From assembly GCA_003138485.1 (NCBI GenBank), contig PLGF01000083.1, positions 33,163 through 97,162 of the forward strand: a stretch of DNA of 64,000 nt. The letters are read 5' to 3'. This DNA is from Verrucomicrobiales bacterium. Its GTDB lineage: Bacteria > Verrucomicrobiota > Verrucomicrobiia > Limisphaerales > Palsa-1400. Under the pieces are notes generated by a model. The model did no database searches and had not been told where the DNA came from. It worked only from the letters and a program-made list of their open reading frames with translations. This document shows positions 48,660 to 57,433 of the stretch, piece by piece (position 1 is the first letter of the stretch; the number at the start of each line of letters is the position of its first letter). A program made the translations under genes and the position numbers.

Positions 48660-49735
48660 AGTTTCAAGGCGGCCAGGCGCTCTTCCATGTCGTTGGCCAT
48701 GAGCGGCTCGATGATGCCGTCCAGGCTGCCGTCGATAAACGTGGGCAGGTTGTAAAGGGTCAGTTCGATGCGATGATCGGTGACGCGGTTTTGCGGAAAA
48801 TTGTAGGTGCGGATGCGCTCGTTGCGTTCGCCGGTGCCGACTTGTTCCTTGCGGCGCGCGGCGTACTTGGCGTCTTCCTCGGCGACCTTGATTTCCAGCA
48901 GGCGCGAGCGCAGGACGGTCATTGCCTTGACCTTGTTTTTCTGCTGGGACCGCTCGTCGGCGCAGCGGACGATCATGCCGGTGGGTTTGTAGATGATCTG
49001 CACGGCGGAATCGGTCGTATTGACGCCCTGGCCGCCTTTGCCGGAGGCGCGGCAGACGTTGATCTCCAAGTCCTCGGGCCGGATTTCCAGATCGACCTCC
49101 TGCGCTTCGGGCAGGACGGCAACGGTGGCAGTGCTGGTGTGAATGCGGCCCTGGGCTTCGGTGGCCGGGACGCGTTGGACGCGGTGGACTCCGCTTTCGT
49201 ATTTGAGGCGTTTGAAAACATCGACGCCGGTGACGCCAAAAATGATTTCCTTGAACCCGCCCAGATCGGAGGGGCTGCTGTCCATGCCCTCGGCCTTCCA
49301 GCCGCGCGAGGCCGCATAGCGGGTGTACATGCGGAAGAGGTCGGCGGCGAAGAGCGCCGATTCGGAGCCGCCTGCGCCGGCGCGGATTTCGATGATGGTG
49401 TTGCGGGAGTCGGCCGGGTCGGGCGGGGCCAACCCCATCTGGACGCGCCTGGCCAGGGACTGTTCTTCGGGCTGAAGCAGGGCGATTTCCTCCCTGGCCA
49501 ATTGGGCCATTTCGCTCTCGGCAGGCTCGGTTTGGAGCGATTGGGCGTGCTCGGCCAGATCGGACTGGACCTTGAGGTAGCGTTCGCCGGTGGTCGTCAA
49601 GTCCTTGAGGCGCGCGTATTCGCGCGAGAGTTCCTGGAGTTTGGCGGGGTTGCCCGGCAGCTTTGGATCGCTCAAAGCCGCTTCCACCTCGGCCAGGCGG
49701 CGCGCGAATTTCTCGATGTAAGGGCGGAGATTCAT
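48656..49735 (-). CDS. prfA: Peptide chain release factor 1
   Basis: This 359-residue factor releases the finished peptide at UAA and UAG codons. The GGQ motif is in RASGKGGQGVNTTDSAVQ; Gly after GGQ replaces the His common in other RF1 sequences. The codon-reading tripeptide is Pro-Ala-Thr in QRVPATEAQGRIHT, the RF1 form (PxT), not the SPF form of RF2. ELRAGAGG-type sequence is seen as EIRAGAGGSESALFA. Length is normal. A strong terminator lies just upstream, between rpmE and this gene. Confidence 0.95.
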   Translation of the reverse strand: MNLRPYIEKFARRLAEVEAALSDPKLPGNPAKLQELSREYARLKDLTTTGERYLKVQSDLAEHAQSLQTEPAESEMAQLAREEIALLQPEEQSLARRVQMGLAPPDPADSRNTIIEIRAGAGGSESALFAADLFRMYTRYAASRGWKAEGMDSSPSDLGGFKEIIFGVTGVDVFKRLKYESGVHRVQRVPATEAQGRIHTSTATVAVLPEAQEVDLEIRPEDLEINVCRASGKGGQGVNTTDSAVQIIYKPTGMIVRCADERSQQKNKVKAMTVLRSRLLEIKVAEEDAKYAARRKEQVGTGERNERIRTYNFPQNRVTDHRIELTLYNLPTFIDGSLDGIIEPLMANDMEERLAALKL

Positions 49736-49752
49736 TTCCGGGCCGGGGACCC

Positions 49753-49795
49753 AAAAAACAACCCGCCCGCCAGAGCGAAAACTTCGGCGGGCGGG
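49753..49795 (-). terminator. Intrinsic terminator between rpmE and prfA
   Basis: On the minus strand a perfect 10-bp GC-only stem (arms 49795-49786 and 49771-49762, 14-base loop) is followed directly by TTGTTTTTT (49761-49753). This is a textbook terminator ending the rpmE transcript 15 bases after its stop codon. prfA begins only 17 bases beyond the T-run, so prfA needs read-through or a promoter inside this short gap or inside rpmE. Confidence 0.85.
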
Positions 49796-49810
49796 ATGGG
49801 GGAAAGGGAG

Positions 49811-50056
49811 CTAGCGCTTCTTTTTCTTGCTGGCGGCCTGGGCGGCCTGGGCAGCCTGCGTTTTGACCATGCGTTGCTGGAATTTATCGACGCGCCCGGC
49901 GGTATCGACGAACTTCTGCGTGCCGGTGTAAAAGGGGTGGCAGACGTTGCAAATGCCCACCAAAATGGTTGGTTTGGTGGATCGGGTTTTGATGACGTTG
50001 CCGCAGGCGCAACGAATCTCCGCCGCCACATATTTAGGATGTATAGTCGCCTTCAT
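49811..50056 (-). CDS. rpmE: Ribosomal protein L31
   Basis: This is an 81-residue large-subunit ribosomal protein of the zinc-binding type. Cys pairs are visible in [14 protein letters not shown] and [12 protein letters not shown], the latter with the family phrase [22 protein letters not shown] Lys-rich tail (SKKKKR) ends the chain. The start at 50056 (MKATIHPKY) is the usual L31 start; a longer frame extends upstream through hypA and is rejected. A strong terminator follows. Confidence 0.95.
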   Translation of the reverse strand: MKATIHPKYVAAEIRCACGNVIKTRSTKPTILVGICNVCHPFYTGTQKFVDTAGRVDKFQQRMVKTQAAQAAQAASKKKKR

Positions 50057-50111
50057 AGAAGCAAGGGCGCACAACCTACCAGCGCCGGGCGGGATGGCAA
50101 GCCCTATTTTT

Positions 50112-50456
50112 TCAAGTGTCCACTTCCATCGAAGCCAGCTCCAATTCGCGGCCGGCGCGGAGTTCGCCGCTGGGGTTGTGGCAATCGGGGCATTCGGAAT
50201 AAAGGTTGGCGGAGACAAATTCCCGGCGGCAGGCGGCGCACCAGAATCGCGCCGGCACTTCCTCTATGGTCAATACCGCCCCCTGGGCGCAGGTCCCGTC
50301 GGTGACGGCTTCGAAGGCGAAGCGAAGGGCGTCGGGCACGACGCCGCTCAGAGCGCCGACGCGGAGGCGGATTTCATGGACGCGCGTGGCCCCGGCCTGG
50401 CGGGCTTCGCGCAAAACCTGGCTGATGGCGCTTTGCATGATGGAATACTCATGCAT
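50112..50456 (-). CDS. hypA: Hydrogenase nickel-insertion protein HypA
   Basis: This 114-residue protein delivers nickel to the [NiFe] hydrogenase large subunit. The N-terminal [14 protein letters not shown] supplies the nickel-binding His2. The structural zinc site is in [10 protein letters not shown] and [10 protein letters not shown], four Cys as expected. Length is normal. It is the last gene of the hydrogenase operon, five bases after the small-subunit gene. HypB-F are not in this window, so the rest of the maturation set must lie elsewhere. Confidence 0.94.
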   Translation of the reverse strand: MHEYSIMQSAISQVLREARQAGATRVHEIRLRVGALSGVVPDALRFAFEAVTDGTCAQGAVLTIEEVPARFWCAACRREFVSANLYSECPDCHNPSGELRAGRELELASMEVDT

Positions 50457-50461
50457 CCGCG

Positions 50462-50998
50462 CTAAATTTTCTCCGCCTTTTCATAGACAACCATCTCACC
50501 CTCGCCGCGGAGGTCGGAGGGATGGTAGCGCGGGATGGGCATTTGCAATTGCTTGAATTCGACCGGCGACACTTTTTTGTCCACCAGGCCGACGGCCACG
50601 GCGACGCCGTAGATGATGGCTTCAGGGCGCGGCGGGCAGCCTGGGATGTAGAAGTTGACGGGGATGACTTTTTCAACCGGGCCGAGCACGGGGTAGGAAT
50701 CGTGCCAGATGCCGCCGCCGCAGGCGCAGCCGCCGATGGCAAAGACGAGCTTGGGAGCGGGCATGGCGTCATAGGCGCAACGCAGGGCGCGCGCGGTGGA
50801 GCGCATGGCCGGCCCCTGGCAGAGCATGACGTCGGCGTGCCGCGGGGAGCCGACCAGCTTGATGCCGAAGCGCTCGACATCATAGTAGGGAGTCAGGACA
50901 TTGAGGACCTCGATGTCGCAGCCGTTGCAGCCGCCGCTATTGGCATGGTAAACCCAGAGTGAGCGGCCGAACATTTTCTGGCAAAGATTTCTCAGCAT
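50462..50998 (-). CDS. hycG: Group 4 [NiFe] hydrogenase small subunit (HycG/NuoB family)
   Basis: This 178-residue subunit carries the iron-sulfur cluster next to the active site. The segment HANSGGCNGCDIEVLNVL has the CxxC of hydrogenases rather than the CC pair of complex I NuoB. Other cluster ligands are in GGCACGGGIW and PGCPPRPEAI. It also contains HADVMLCQGPA, typical of the family. It follows the ferredoxin-like gene by five bases and precedes hypA by five. It faces the cytoplasm, bound to the membrane arm through HycD. Confidence 0.93.
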   Translation of the reverse strand: MLRNLCQKMFGRSLWVYHANSGGCNGCDIEVLNVLTPYYDVERFGIKLVGSPRHADVMLCQGPAMRSTARALRCAYDAMPAPKLVFAIGGCACGGGIWHDSYPVLGPVEKVIPVNFYIPGCPPRPEAIIYGVAVAVGLVDKKVSPVEFKQLQMPIPRYHPSDLRGEGEMVVYEKAEKI

Positions 50999-51003
50999 GG
51001 GGT

Positions 51004-51528
51004 TTAATCCAGTTCGATTTTGATGTCATCGACCAGCGGTTCGGATTCCAGGAAGGAGCGGGAGCGGAAAATCCAGCGTTCGTTTTCCAGATCGTCAAAG
51101 CGGTAGCCCTTCAGCTTGAGCTGTTCCAGGGGCGAGGTTTCCTTGAAACAACGGCCGCACCGCTGGCAGGTGCTCATAAACAAATCCAGGCGCTGATGCA
51201 CGTCGCTGATCTTGTTGGTGGCGGTTTCAAACTCGTGGCTCATGGTGATGGCTTTCTCCGGGCAGACATCCGAGCAGCGTCCGCAGTAGGTGCAGCGGCG
51301 GCCCAGGTATTTGAGGATGCGAACTTCCTGGCAGACATCGAGCACGAGGATTTCGCGGGCCGGACAGTTGTTGGCGCAGGCGGCGCAGCCGATGCATTTC
51401 TGGGCGTCGAAGATGGGCCGACCGCGGAAGTTCTCCGGCACGGGCCGCGGGTGGGCGGGGTAATCAAGGGTGACGCGGCCGGCTTTGAGGCCGACCATCG
51501 CTTCTTTGAATTTGCTTGTCAGGGACAT
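51004..51528 (-). CDS. hycF: Ferredoxin-like hydrogenase subunit (HycF/NuoI family)
   Basis: This 174-residue subunit binds two [4Fe-4S] clusters: CIGCAACANNCP (Cys45, 48, 51, 55) and CTYCGRCSDVCP (Cys79, 82, 85, 89). A third Cys group, CQRCGRC (121, 124, 127), lies in the C-terminal part; HycF of E. coli also has extra Cys there. The phrase PENFRGRPIFDAQKCIG is typical. The start at 51528 (MSLTSKFKEA) is preferred; the frame upstream overlaps hycD. It passes electrons from the input arm towards the small subunit. Confidence 0.93.
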   Translation of the reverse strand: MSLTSKFKEAMVGLKAGRVTLDYPAHPRPVPENFRGRPIFDAQKCIGCAACANNCPAREILVLDVCQEVRILKYLGRRCTYCGRCSDVCPEKAITMSHEFETATNKISDVHQRLDLFMSTCQRCGRCFKETSPLEQLKLKGYRFDDLENERWIFRSRSFLESEPLVDDIKIELD

Positions 51529-51541
51529 GATAGCATCTCCA

Positions 51542-52468
51542 TCAATGACCGTAACCCGCCAGAGCCAGCGCCGCGAAGGCCACGACGAGCAGGCCGGCGA
51601 AGTAACGGAGGGCCTGGTCAATCCGGTAGCGGGCGTGGGTCGCGGCGACGGCCGTGACGACCAGGACGATGACCAGCACTTTGGCCCAGAAGAGCAGCCA
51701 GCCCAACGGGAAAGGCAGGCCCGATCCCCACGGCACAAAGAGCGCCGCGAACAACGCGCTGTGAATGACCAGCCGCGCCATCTGCGCGTACTTGAACAGC
51801 GCCAGCTTGGGGCCGGAGTATTCCATCAGCGGCCCTTCCATTATTTCCGTCTCGGCCTCGGATATGTCAAAGGGCACCCGCTGGACAAAGGCCTGGAAAG
51901 ACAGCCCCATCACCACCAGCAAAATCAAGCCCGACCACGGAATGCCTGGCACGGCATAAACCGAGCCGTTCAAGACGGCGTCGAGCCGGAAGGACCCCGC
52001 GTGGACCGCGCCGGCAAGAAGAGCGATGGCAAACAAAGGCTCCAAGGCGATCATTGTCATCATCTCCCGGCCGATGCCCAAGAGCGAATAAGTCGATCCC
52101 GCCGCCAGGCCGCCGAGCAGTGTGCATATCCCGCAGAGGGTCAGCAGGTAGATGAGGAGAATGATGTCGCCCGCGCCATTCATGGGGGCGGGAAAGCCCA
52201 TGGGCACCAGGCAGGCGGTCGTCAGCGCCGCGGCCAGCGCGAGCCGGGCGACAAATCGTTGCAGGGCGGGTGATTCGCCCGATTCAATGTCCTCCTTGCC
52301 CAGAAGCTTGAGCAGGTCGAAGTAGGGCTGCCAGAGGGGCGGACCGCGGCGCGATTGCAGACACGCGGTGACCTTGCGCAGGATGCCTTCGCACAACGGC
52401 GCGATGAGCAGGACCACGACGACGTTGGCCAACCCGCCCGCAATCATCCGAATGACGTTAGGATTCAT
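51542..52468 (-). CDS. hycD: Hydrogenase membrane anchor subunit (HycD/NuoH family)
   Basis: This 308-residue membrane protein has about eight hydrophobic helices. The phrases LQSRRGPPLWQPYFDLLKLLGKE, VQRVPFDISEAETEIMEGPL and EYSGPKLALFKYAQMARL are hallmarks of the NuoH/HycD family; the acidic loop couples electron transfer to ion movement. The start at 52468 (MNPNVIRMIAGG) overlaps the large-subunit stop by 11 bases, indicating coupled translation. It anchors the small and large subunits to the membrane. Confidence 0.93.
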   Translation of the reverse strand: MNPNVIRMIAGGLANVVVVLLIAPLCEGILRKVTACLQSRRGPPLWQPYFDLLKLLGKEDIESGESPALQRFVARLALAAALTTACLVPMGFPAPMNGAGDIILLIYLLTLCGICTLLGGLAAGSTYSLLGIGREMMTMIALEPLFAIALLAGAVHAGSFRLDAVLNGSVYAVPGIPWSGLILLVVMGLSFQAFVQRVPFDISEAETEIMEGPLMEYSGPKLALFKYAQMARLVIHSALFAALFVPWGSGLPFPLGWLLFWAKVLVIVLVVTAVAATHARYRIDQALRYFAGLLVVAFAALALAGYGH

Positions 52469-54170
52469 CTGACTCCTTTGCGGATGACTCCGCGGCAATC
52501 CCCCTGGCGCGCGCCAGCTTGAGCAATTCCTCCGGGGACCAGACCTTGACGGCGCCCGAGCGGAGGTCGATGGTTTCGAGGCGGTCCGTGCAGGAGAAGC
52601 ACGGGTCGATGCTGCCCAGGGAAATGGTCATGTCGGCCAGTTGCTGGTCCTTGATCATGGCGGGAACGCCCTGGAGGTTCTGATAGGTGGGGGCGCGCAC
52701 GCGCCAGCGGCGCGGGCGGTTGTTCTCGCCGGTGATGACGAAATGATGGCACTCGCCGCGCGGCGCTTCGACCGAAGAGATGCCCAGGCGGCCGACGGGC
52801 AGTTCGTCCTTGATCTCCAACTGGATCGGGCCGCTTTCCATTTTGTCCAGGCATTGGCGGATGATTTTGATTGACTCAAACACTTCGCGCGCCCGCACCA
52901 CCAGGCGCGACCAGACGTCGCCGTCGGGGGCGGTGATGACATCGAAGTCCACGCGGTCATAAGCGGCGTAGGGGTGGTCGCGGCGGCAATCAATCCCGAC
53001 GCCCGCCGCGCGCGCCACCGGGCCGATCAGCCCGGCTTCCTTGACAAGATTGCGGTCGGCGACGCCGACGCCGCGGGTGCGCTTCTGGATGTTGCGGTCC
53101 TGGAGCACGGCGGCGGTGACGGCCTGCCATTCGGTTTCGAGGCGGGCGAGCACCTGGCGGAGTTCGTCTTCCAACGCGGGCGTCAAATCCCGGCGGACGC
53201 CGCCGATGACGCAGAGGCCGTAGGTCTTGCGGTTGCCGGTGATTTTCTCGGCAATCCACATGACCGGTTCGCGAATGCGGAAGGCTTGCATGAACAAAGT
53301 GTCAAAGCCGACGATGTGGCAGGCCAGGCCGACCCAGAGGAGGTGGCTGTGAAGGCGTTCGAGTTCGAGGAGGATGGAGCGGAGGTACTCGGCGCGCGGC
53401 GGGGCCTGCAAGGCGGCGGCGGCTTCGACGGCCTGCGCGTAGGTGACATTATGCACGCAGCCGCAGATGCCGCAGATGCGCTCGGCCATGATCGGGATGT
53501 CGTTGTAGCCCAGAACGGACTCGGCCAGTTTCTCGATGCCGCGATGGACCATGAAGCCGCGGTATTCGCAGCCGCGCACCCGCTCCCCTTCGACGTAGAG
53601 CCGGAAATGGGCAGGCTCGTCGAGGGTGGGATGAAACGGGCCGAAGGGCACGACCGTGCAACCCTCCGGCGGTTCGTCGAACTTGAATTCGCGCTCGTCA
53701 TCGTAGTCATCGGGGACGAAATTCCACGGAATGTCCTTGCGCAGCGGGTGGACCCCATCGGGCCAGCCGTCCGGCAGGACCAGGCGTTTCGGATACGGGT
53801 GGCCGGACAGTTCGATTCCGACCAGATCGCGCAATTCGCGCTCGGCCCAGTTGGCCGCCGGCACGACCGTCGAGATGCTCTCCACACAGGGTTGGCTGGC
53901 GGGAATTTCGGTCAGGATGCTGCAAAGCAGGTGGTCGCGATCAAACGCGAAATTGTGCGCCACCAGGAACGAGCCGGAAAACGACCGGTCATCCGCGCCA
54001 ATGCTCGTGATGAAACGGGCATCCAGGTCGCGAAAAACGTATTCGCAGACGGCCTTCAGCGCGGACGCTTCGACGAAGACAAACAAGCAATGATCCGAGG
54101 GGATATCCGCCCGCCGGATGGCGGGGCCTAACTTCGCCTTCAACTGATCGAGTTTTTCGCGCGCCTTCAT
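52458..54170 (-). CDS. hycE: Group 4 [NiFe] hydrogenase large subunit, NuoC-NuoD fusion (HycE-like)
   Basis: This 570-residue catalytic subunit is a fusion: a NuoC-like domain at about residues 1-165 (ANWAERELRDLVGIELSGHP) and the hydrogenase domain after it. The nickel-iron centre ligands are Cys233 and Cys236 in RICGICGCVHN, and Cys524 and Cys527 in IDPCFSCTDR, so both motifs are intact. After Arg530 is a 40-residue tail likely cut off by the maturation protease encoded in the same cluster. It lies one base from the antiporter-like gene and overlaps hycD by 11 bases. The intact Cys motifs separate it from complex I NuoD. Confidence 0.95.
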   Translation of the reverse strand: MKAREKLDQLKAKLGPAIRRADIPSDHCLFVFVEASALKAVCEYVFRDLDARFITSIGADDRSFSGSFLVAHNFAFDRDHLLCSILTEIPASQPCVESISTVVPAANWAERELRDLVGIELSGHPYPKRLVLPDGWPDGVHPLRKDIPWNFVPDDYDDEREFKFDEPPEGCTVVPFGPFHPTLDEPAHFRLYVEGERVRGCEYRGFMVHRGIEKLAESVLGYNDIPIMAERICGICGCVHNVTYAQAVEAAAALQAPPRAEYLRSILLELERLHSHLLWVGLACHIVGFDTLFMQAFRIREPVMWIAEKITGNRKTYGLCVIGGVRRDLTPALEDELRQVLARLETEWQAVTAAVLQDRNIQKRTRGVGVADRNLVKEAGLIGPVARAAGVGIDCRRDHPYAAYDRVDFDVITAPDGDVWSRLVVRAREVFESIKIIRQCLDKMESGPIQLEIKDELPVGRLGISSVEAPRGECHHFVITGENNRPRRWRVRAPTYQNLQGVPAMIKDQQLADMTISLGSIDPCFSCTDRLETIDLRSGAVKVWSPEELLKLARARGIAAESSAKESDES

Positions 54171-54171
54171 T

Positions 54172-56100
54172 TCAGTGTTCTTTCGGGGCGGCGGAATTCA
54201 CGGACGGCGCCGGGGGCGCGCCGCCGAGCCAGCGGAAATAACGTTTGATCTCGCCGTAATAGCCATGCGCCACGTAGCGGTTACATTCGGCTTCGCGCGC
54301 GTAACCGCAAAGCCACGGAGGCGCGGCGCGGCTGGGAGCGGCGCCGAGCCTTGAAATGAACCGGGCCGCCAGAAACGCCAGCCCCAGGACGGCCAGCAAC
54401 GCCAGCGGAACGAAGATTGAATGCGACTCGACCCCGGAAAGGCCGGTCCATAGGCCGCCGGAGAATGCCGGGGCGCCGCCAAGGGTCTTGCCAAAGCCTT
54501 GCGGGCTTGCCGCCAGCGCGGCATGGACGAGGCCGTAACCAATGGCTGGCATGATCCCGAACATCAGGCAGATCAGCGCCAGCAACAGTTGGGGCATTTG
54601 CATCATCGCGCCAACTTCAAGCCGTCCCCGGCCCGCCGCCCTCTCCTTGACCAGCGCGCTGGTGCGCGAAAGGAAACTTGCGCCAAAGAACTTCACGAAA
54701 GAAGCCAGGGTCAGCGCGCTCGTCAGAATGGCAATGGCGGCGCAGACCGACAGATAGCCCGCCAGACTGCTGCCTTGCACCGTCGCGACGTAAATGGTCC
54801 ATTTGCTGGCGAAGCCGCTGAAGAGCGGGACGCCCGAAATGGACAGGGAAGCAACCAGCGCCGTGGCGGCCGTCAGAGGCATATACTTGAGCAATCCACC
54901 CATCTTATTCAAGTCCTGCGTGCCCGTGGCGTGCAGCATGGAGCCGGCATTGAGGAACAGGAGCGCCTTGAAGACGCCGTGGTTGAGGGTGTGAAAAAGC
55001 GCGCCGATCATGGCCAGCGCCGCCAACGAGGCCGCCGCCGGACCCGCCGCCGGCAGGAGGGCCATGCAGGCCCCAAAACCGAGGAGGATGTAGCCGACCT
55101 GGCCGATGCTGTGGAAGGCCAGCAGCCGCTTGGTCTGCTCCTGCTTGAGCGCCTGCATCGTGCCGGTGAAGAGCGAAATCGTCCCAAGCGCCGCCACCAC
55201 CAGGCCCCAGCGGGCCAGGGGAAAGTCGGCCTGCCCGCCGGCGGGCACCAGCCACAGGAAATAACGCATCACGCCATAGACCCCGGTCTTGATCATCACA
55301 CCGGAGAGCATCGCGCTTACGGGCGACGGCGCCGCCGGGTGCGCGTCCGGCAACCACACCTGGCCGAAGGGCCACATCCCCATCTTGATGCCAAAACCGG
55401 CCAGGAACAGCCCGAATGCCAACGCCGCCAATACGGGTTGCGCGTGCAGCAAAGCCGGCAGGTTCGCGCTGACGGTGTCAAAGTCGTACTTCACCCCGGC
55501 GCTGGAATTGGCGGATGCGCCCGCGCCAGCCAGAATTTCCGCGCCGATAAGGGTCGCCGCGCAAGCTATTTGCATCATCAGCAGGAACTTGTTGGCCGCC
55601 CGGACGTTCTCCGGTTTCTTGTGCTCGAATCGGATGAGCGCGTAGCCGGGCAGGGTCATCATCTGCCAGAAAATGAAGAAAAACCACATCATGTCCGTCG
55701 TGCTCAACAGTCCGTACATCGCCGCCAGAAACAGGAGAAAATAAGGATAATACCGGGCAACGCCATACTCCGCGTAATGCTTCATATAGGCGATGGAATA
55801 AAACGAAGCCGGCACAGCGATCAGAGCCGCCAGCATCAGGAACAGCGCGGTCAACCCGTCCACATGCAGACGCAAGGCGAATCCGATGGAAGGCACTTTG
55901 CAAAACACTTCGGAGCCGGCGGAGGCGCCGCCAGCCAGCACCGTCGCCACGGCGATGAAGATCAGCGTCGAAGTCGCGGCCGTTACCAGGAAGGCGATCC
56001 ACCCTGCCAGCGTCCGGTTCCGCGCGGTAAGCAACGTCAGCGCCGCTCCGGCGACGCAGATGAGAATGGAGGCGAATACCGCCTGTTCGGGAGTCATCAT
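54172..56100 (-). CDS. Antiporter-like membrane subunit (NuoL/M, HyfB/HycC family)
   Basis: This 642-residue protein has about 14-16 hydrophobic helices. The family segment GFGIKMGMWPFGQVWLPDAH contains Lys239, and AMLSGVMIKTGVYGVMRY contains Lys271, both conserved in NuoL/M/N. At the position of the key helix-5 Glu of NuoM the sequence reads FIFWQMMTLPGY, with Gln146 (codon CAG at 55663-55665). Downstream are ALNHGVFK-type phrases (FHTLNHGVFKALLFLNAG). It would couple hydrogen formation to ion pumping. Its start overlaps the protease stop by four bases. Only one such subunit is in the window, as in formate hydrogenlyase 1-like complexes. Confidence 0.9.
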   Translation of the reverse strand: MMTPEQAVFASILICVAGAALTLLTARNRTLAGWIAFLVTAATSTLIFIAVATVLAGGASAGSEVFCKVPSIGFALRLHVDGLTALFLMLAALIAVPASFYSIAYMKHYAEYGVARYYPYFLLFLAAMYGLLSTTDMMWFFFIFWQMMTLPGYALIRFEHKKPENVRAANKFLLMMQIACAATLIGAEILAGAGASANSSAGVKYDFDTVSANLPALLHAQPVLAALAFGLFLAGFGIKMGMWPFGQVWLPDAHPAAPSPVSAMLSGVMIKTGVYGVMRYFLWLVPAGGQADFPLARWGLVVAALGTISLFTGTMQALKQEQTKRLLAFHSIGQVGYILLGFGACMALLPAAGPAAASLAALAMIGALFHTLNHGVFKALLFLNAGSMLHATGTQDLNKMGGLLKYMPLTAATALVASLSISGVPLFSGFASKWTIYVATVQGSSLAGYLSVCAAIAILTSALTLASFVKFFGASFLSRTSALVKERAAGRGRLEVGAMMQMPQLLLALICLMFGIMPAIGYGLVHAALAASPQGFGKTLGGAPAFSGGLWTGLSGVESHSIFVPLALLAVLGLAFLAARFISRLGAAPSRAAPPWLCGYAREAECNRYVAHGYYGEIKRYFRWLGGAPPAPSVNSAAPKEH

Positions 56101-56585
56101 GATCGTGCTCCTTCGCTGACGACACTGCCAATGAGGGCGGTGAGTATGGCCAGGGTCGCCCGGATGGCGGGCGAAAGAGCGGGCGAGGGTTTCAAGGACG
56201 CCGGTTGCGCGCCCAGGAGCCAGACCCGCGTTTTGCCGCCGGTTTCAACGCACTTGGCCAGCGTTCCAAGGGAAAGGTTGTGGGTGGAAATCTGCGGGAA
56301 ACGCGCCGCCATCTCCTCCGAACTCAGGAAAACCGTCGAACCGGGCGCCGCGCCAATGTCCACTGCGTCCAGGAAAACCAGGTGGTCAAATCCTGTGCCG
56401 GCACAGCTCGTCACCAGCCGCTCTGGATCGGTACCGGCGACGACCACGTCGGGCACGCCGGCGCGGGTCAGAGCCTCCGCCAGCCGCACTCCGAAGCCGT
56501 CGTCGCCGCCTTGGACGTTGCCCAGCCCCATGAAACAAACACGGCCCCGAAGGGCTGACTGAAGTTGTTGGCACAAGTCGGGCAT
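56097..56585 (-). CDS. hycI: Hydrogenase maturation protease (HycI family)
   Basis: This 162-residue endopeptidase trims the C-terminal tail of the large subunit after nickel insertion. The motif FMGLGNVQGGDDGFGVRLAE has the conserved Gly-rich start with the metal-binding acidic residue. FDHLVFLDAVDIGAAPG contains the second conserved Asp, and STHNLSLGTL supplies the family His. The start ATG (56585) shares one base with the stop of the preceding gene (TGATG). Its presence agrees with the 40-residue tail on the large subunit. Confidence 0.9.
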   Translation of the reverse strand: MPDLCQQLQSALRGRVCFMGLGNVQGGDDGFGVRLAEALTRAGVPDVVVAGTDPERLVTSCAGTGFDHLVFLDAVDIGAAPGSTVFLSSEEMAARFPQISTHNLSLGTLAKCVETGGKTRVWLLGAQPASLKPSPALSPAIRATLAILTALIGSVVSEGARS

Positions 56586-57433
56586 CAGATGTCCTCCCCA
56601 AGCTTTTTGATTTGTTCGTACGTGAAAACGGGGCCGTCCACGCATATATAGGCGACGCCGATGCAGCAATGGCCGCACTTGCCGACGCCGCATTTCATGT
56701 AGCGCTCGAGAGTGGACATGATGTGGTTTTCCTTGAAGCCCAGCGCCAGCAGGTCCTTGATGACGAAGCGGAACATGACCGGCGGCCCGCAGACAAAGGC
56801 GGTGGTGTTGTCCACCGGCATGTCCACGCCGCTCTTCTTGAAAAGGCTGCCAACGACGCCGACGTGGCCGTCCCAGCCGTTGGCGGCGCGATCCACGGTG
56901 AGATGACACTCCATGGCGCCGCCCTTCTCCCAGGCGCGCAAGTCTGTCAAGTACATCAATTCGCCGGGCGTTTTCGCGCCGTAAAACACCTGGATCCGAC
57001 CATACTTCGCCCGGTTTTGCAGCGCATAGACGATGCAGGAGCGCAGGGGAATCAGCCCGATGCCGCCCGCGACGAAGGTGAGGTTCCTGCCTTCGTATTC
57101 CTCCATGGGAAAGCCGTTGCCGTAAGGGCCGCGCACGGCGAACTTGTCGCGCGGCTTGAGTTGATGGAGCGCGGAGGTGCAACTGCCGACCTGGCGGATG
57201 GTGAAGAAGGTTTCCTCCTCGGTCGGGCTGGGGGGAAGGGAGGCCGGGAATTCGCCGACGCCGAAAAGGGAAACCTGGGCGAACTGTCCGGGGCGGAAGT
57301 GTTTGAACTTCGCCTGCTCGGCCGGGTCCTCGAATCGCCAGTAAAATGTCTTTACCTCGGGGATGTCGTCCACCACCCGGTCCAGGACCGCCAGCTTGGG
57401 CAGATAAATATTCTCAGTGTTGGGCGGGTTCAT
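56585..57433 (-). CDS. FAD/NAD(P)-binding oxidoreductase, sulfhydrogenase gamma-type subunit
   Basis: This 282-residue flavoprotein is of the ferredoxin-NADP reductase fold. The FAD-binding beta barrel is at about residues 15-110 (KFKHFRPGQFAQVSLFG). The nucleotide-binding part has LTFVAGGIGLIPLRSCI and AFVCGPPVMFRFV. A C-terminal [2Fe-2S] motif appears as MKCGVGKCGHCCIG. This matches the gamma subunit of archaeal sulfhydrogenases, which takes electrons from or gives them to NAD(P)H. It overlaps the iron-sulfur subunit gene by 20 bases. In this cluster it would be the pyridine-nucleotide entry of the hydrogenase. Confidence 0.9.
   Translation of the reverse strand: MNPPNTENIYLPKLAVLDRVVDDIPEVKTFYWRFEDPAEQAKFKHFRPGQFAQVSLFGVGEFPASLPPSPTEEETFFTIRQVGSCTSALHQLKPRDKFAVRGPYGNGFPMEEYEGRNLTFVAGGIGLIPLRSCIVYALQNRAKYGRIQVFYGAKTPGELMYLTDLRAWEKGGAMECHLTVDRAANGWDGHVGVVGSLFKKSGVDMPVDNTTAFVCGPPVMFRFVIKDLLALGFKENHIMSTLERYMKCGVGKCGHCCIGVAYICVDGPVFTYEQIKKLGEDI

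Noticed and set aside
48060-49754. 564-residue fusion of the HAD enzyme with an upstream extension
   Set aside because: The extension reads prfA in the wrong phase and is Arg/Pro-rich. The HAD domain starts at its own ATG at 48659.
50462-56100. Respiratory complex I (nuo) assignment for the hydrogenase core
   Set aside because: The large subunit keeps both CxxC nickel-iron motifs, the small subunit has CxxC rather than the NuoB CC pair, and hypA and a HycI-type protease are adjacent.
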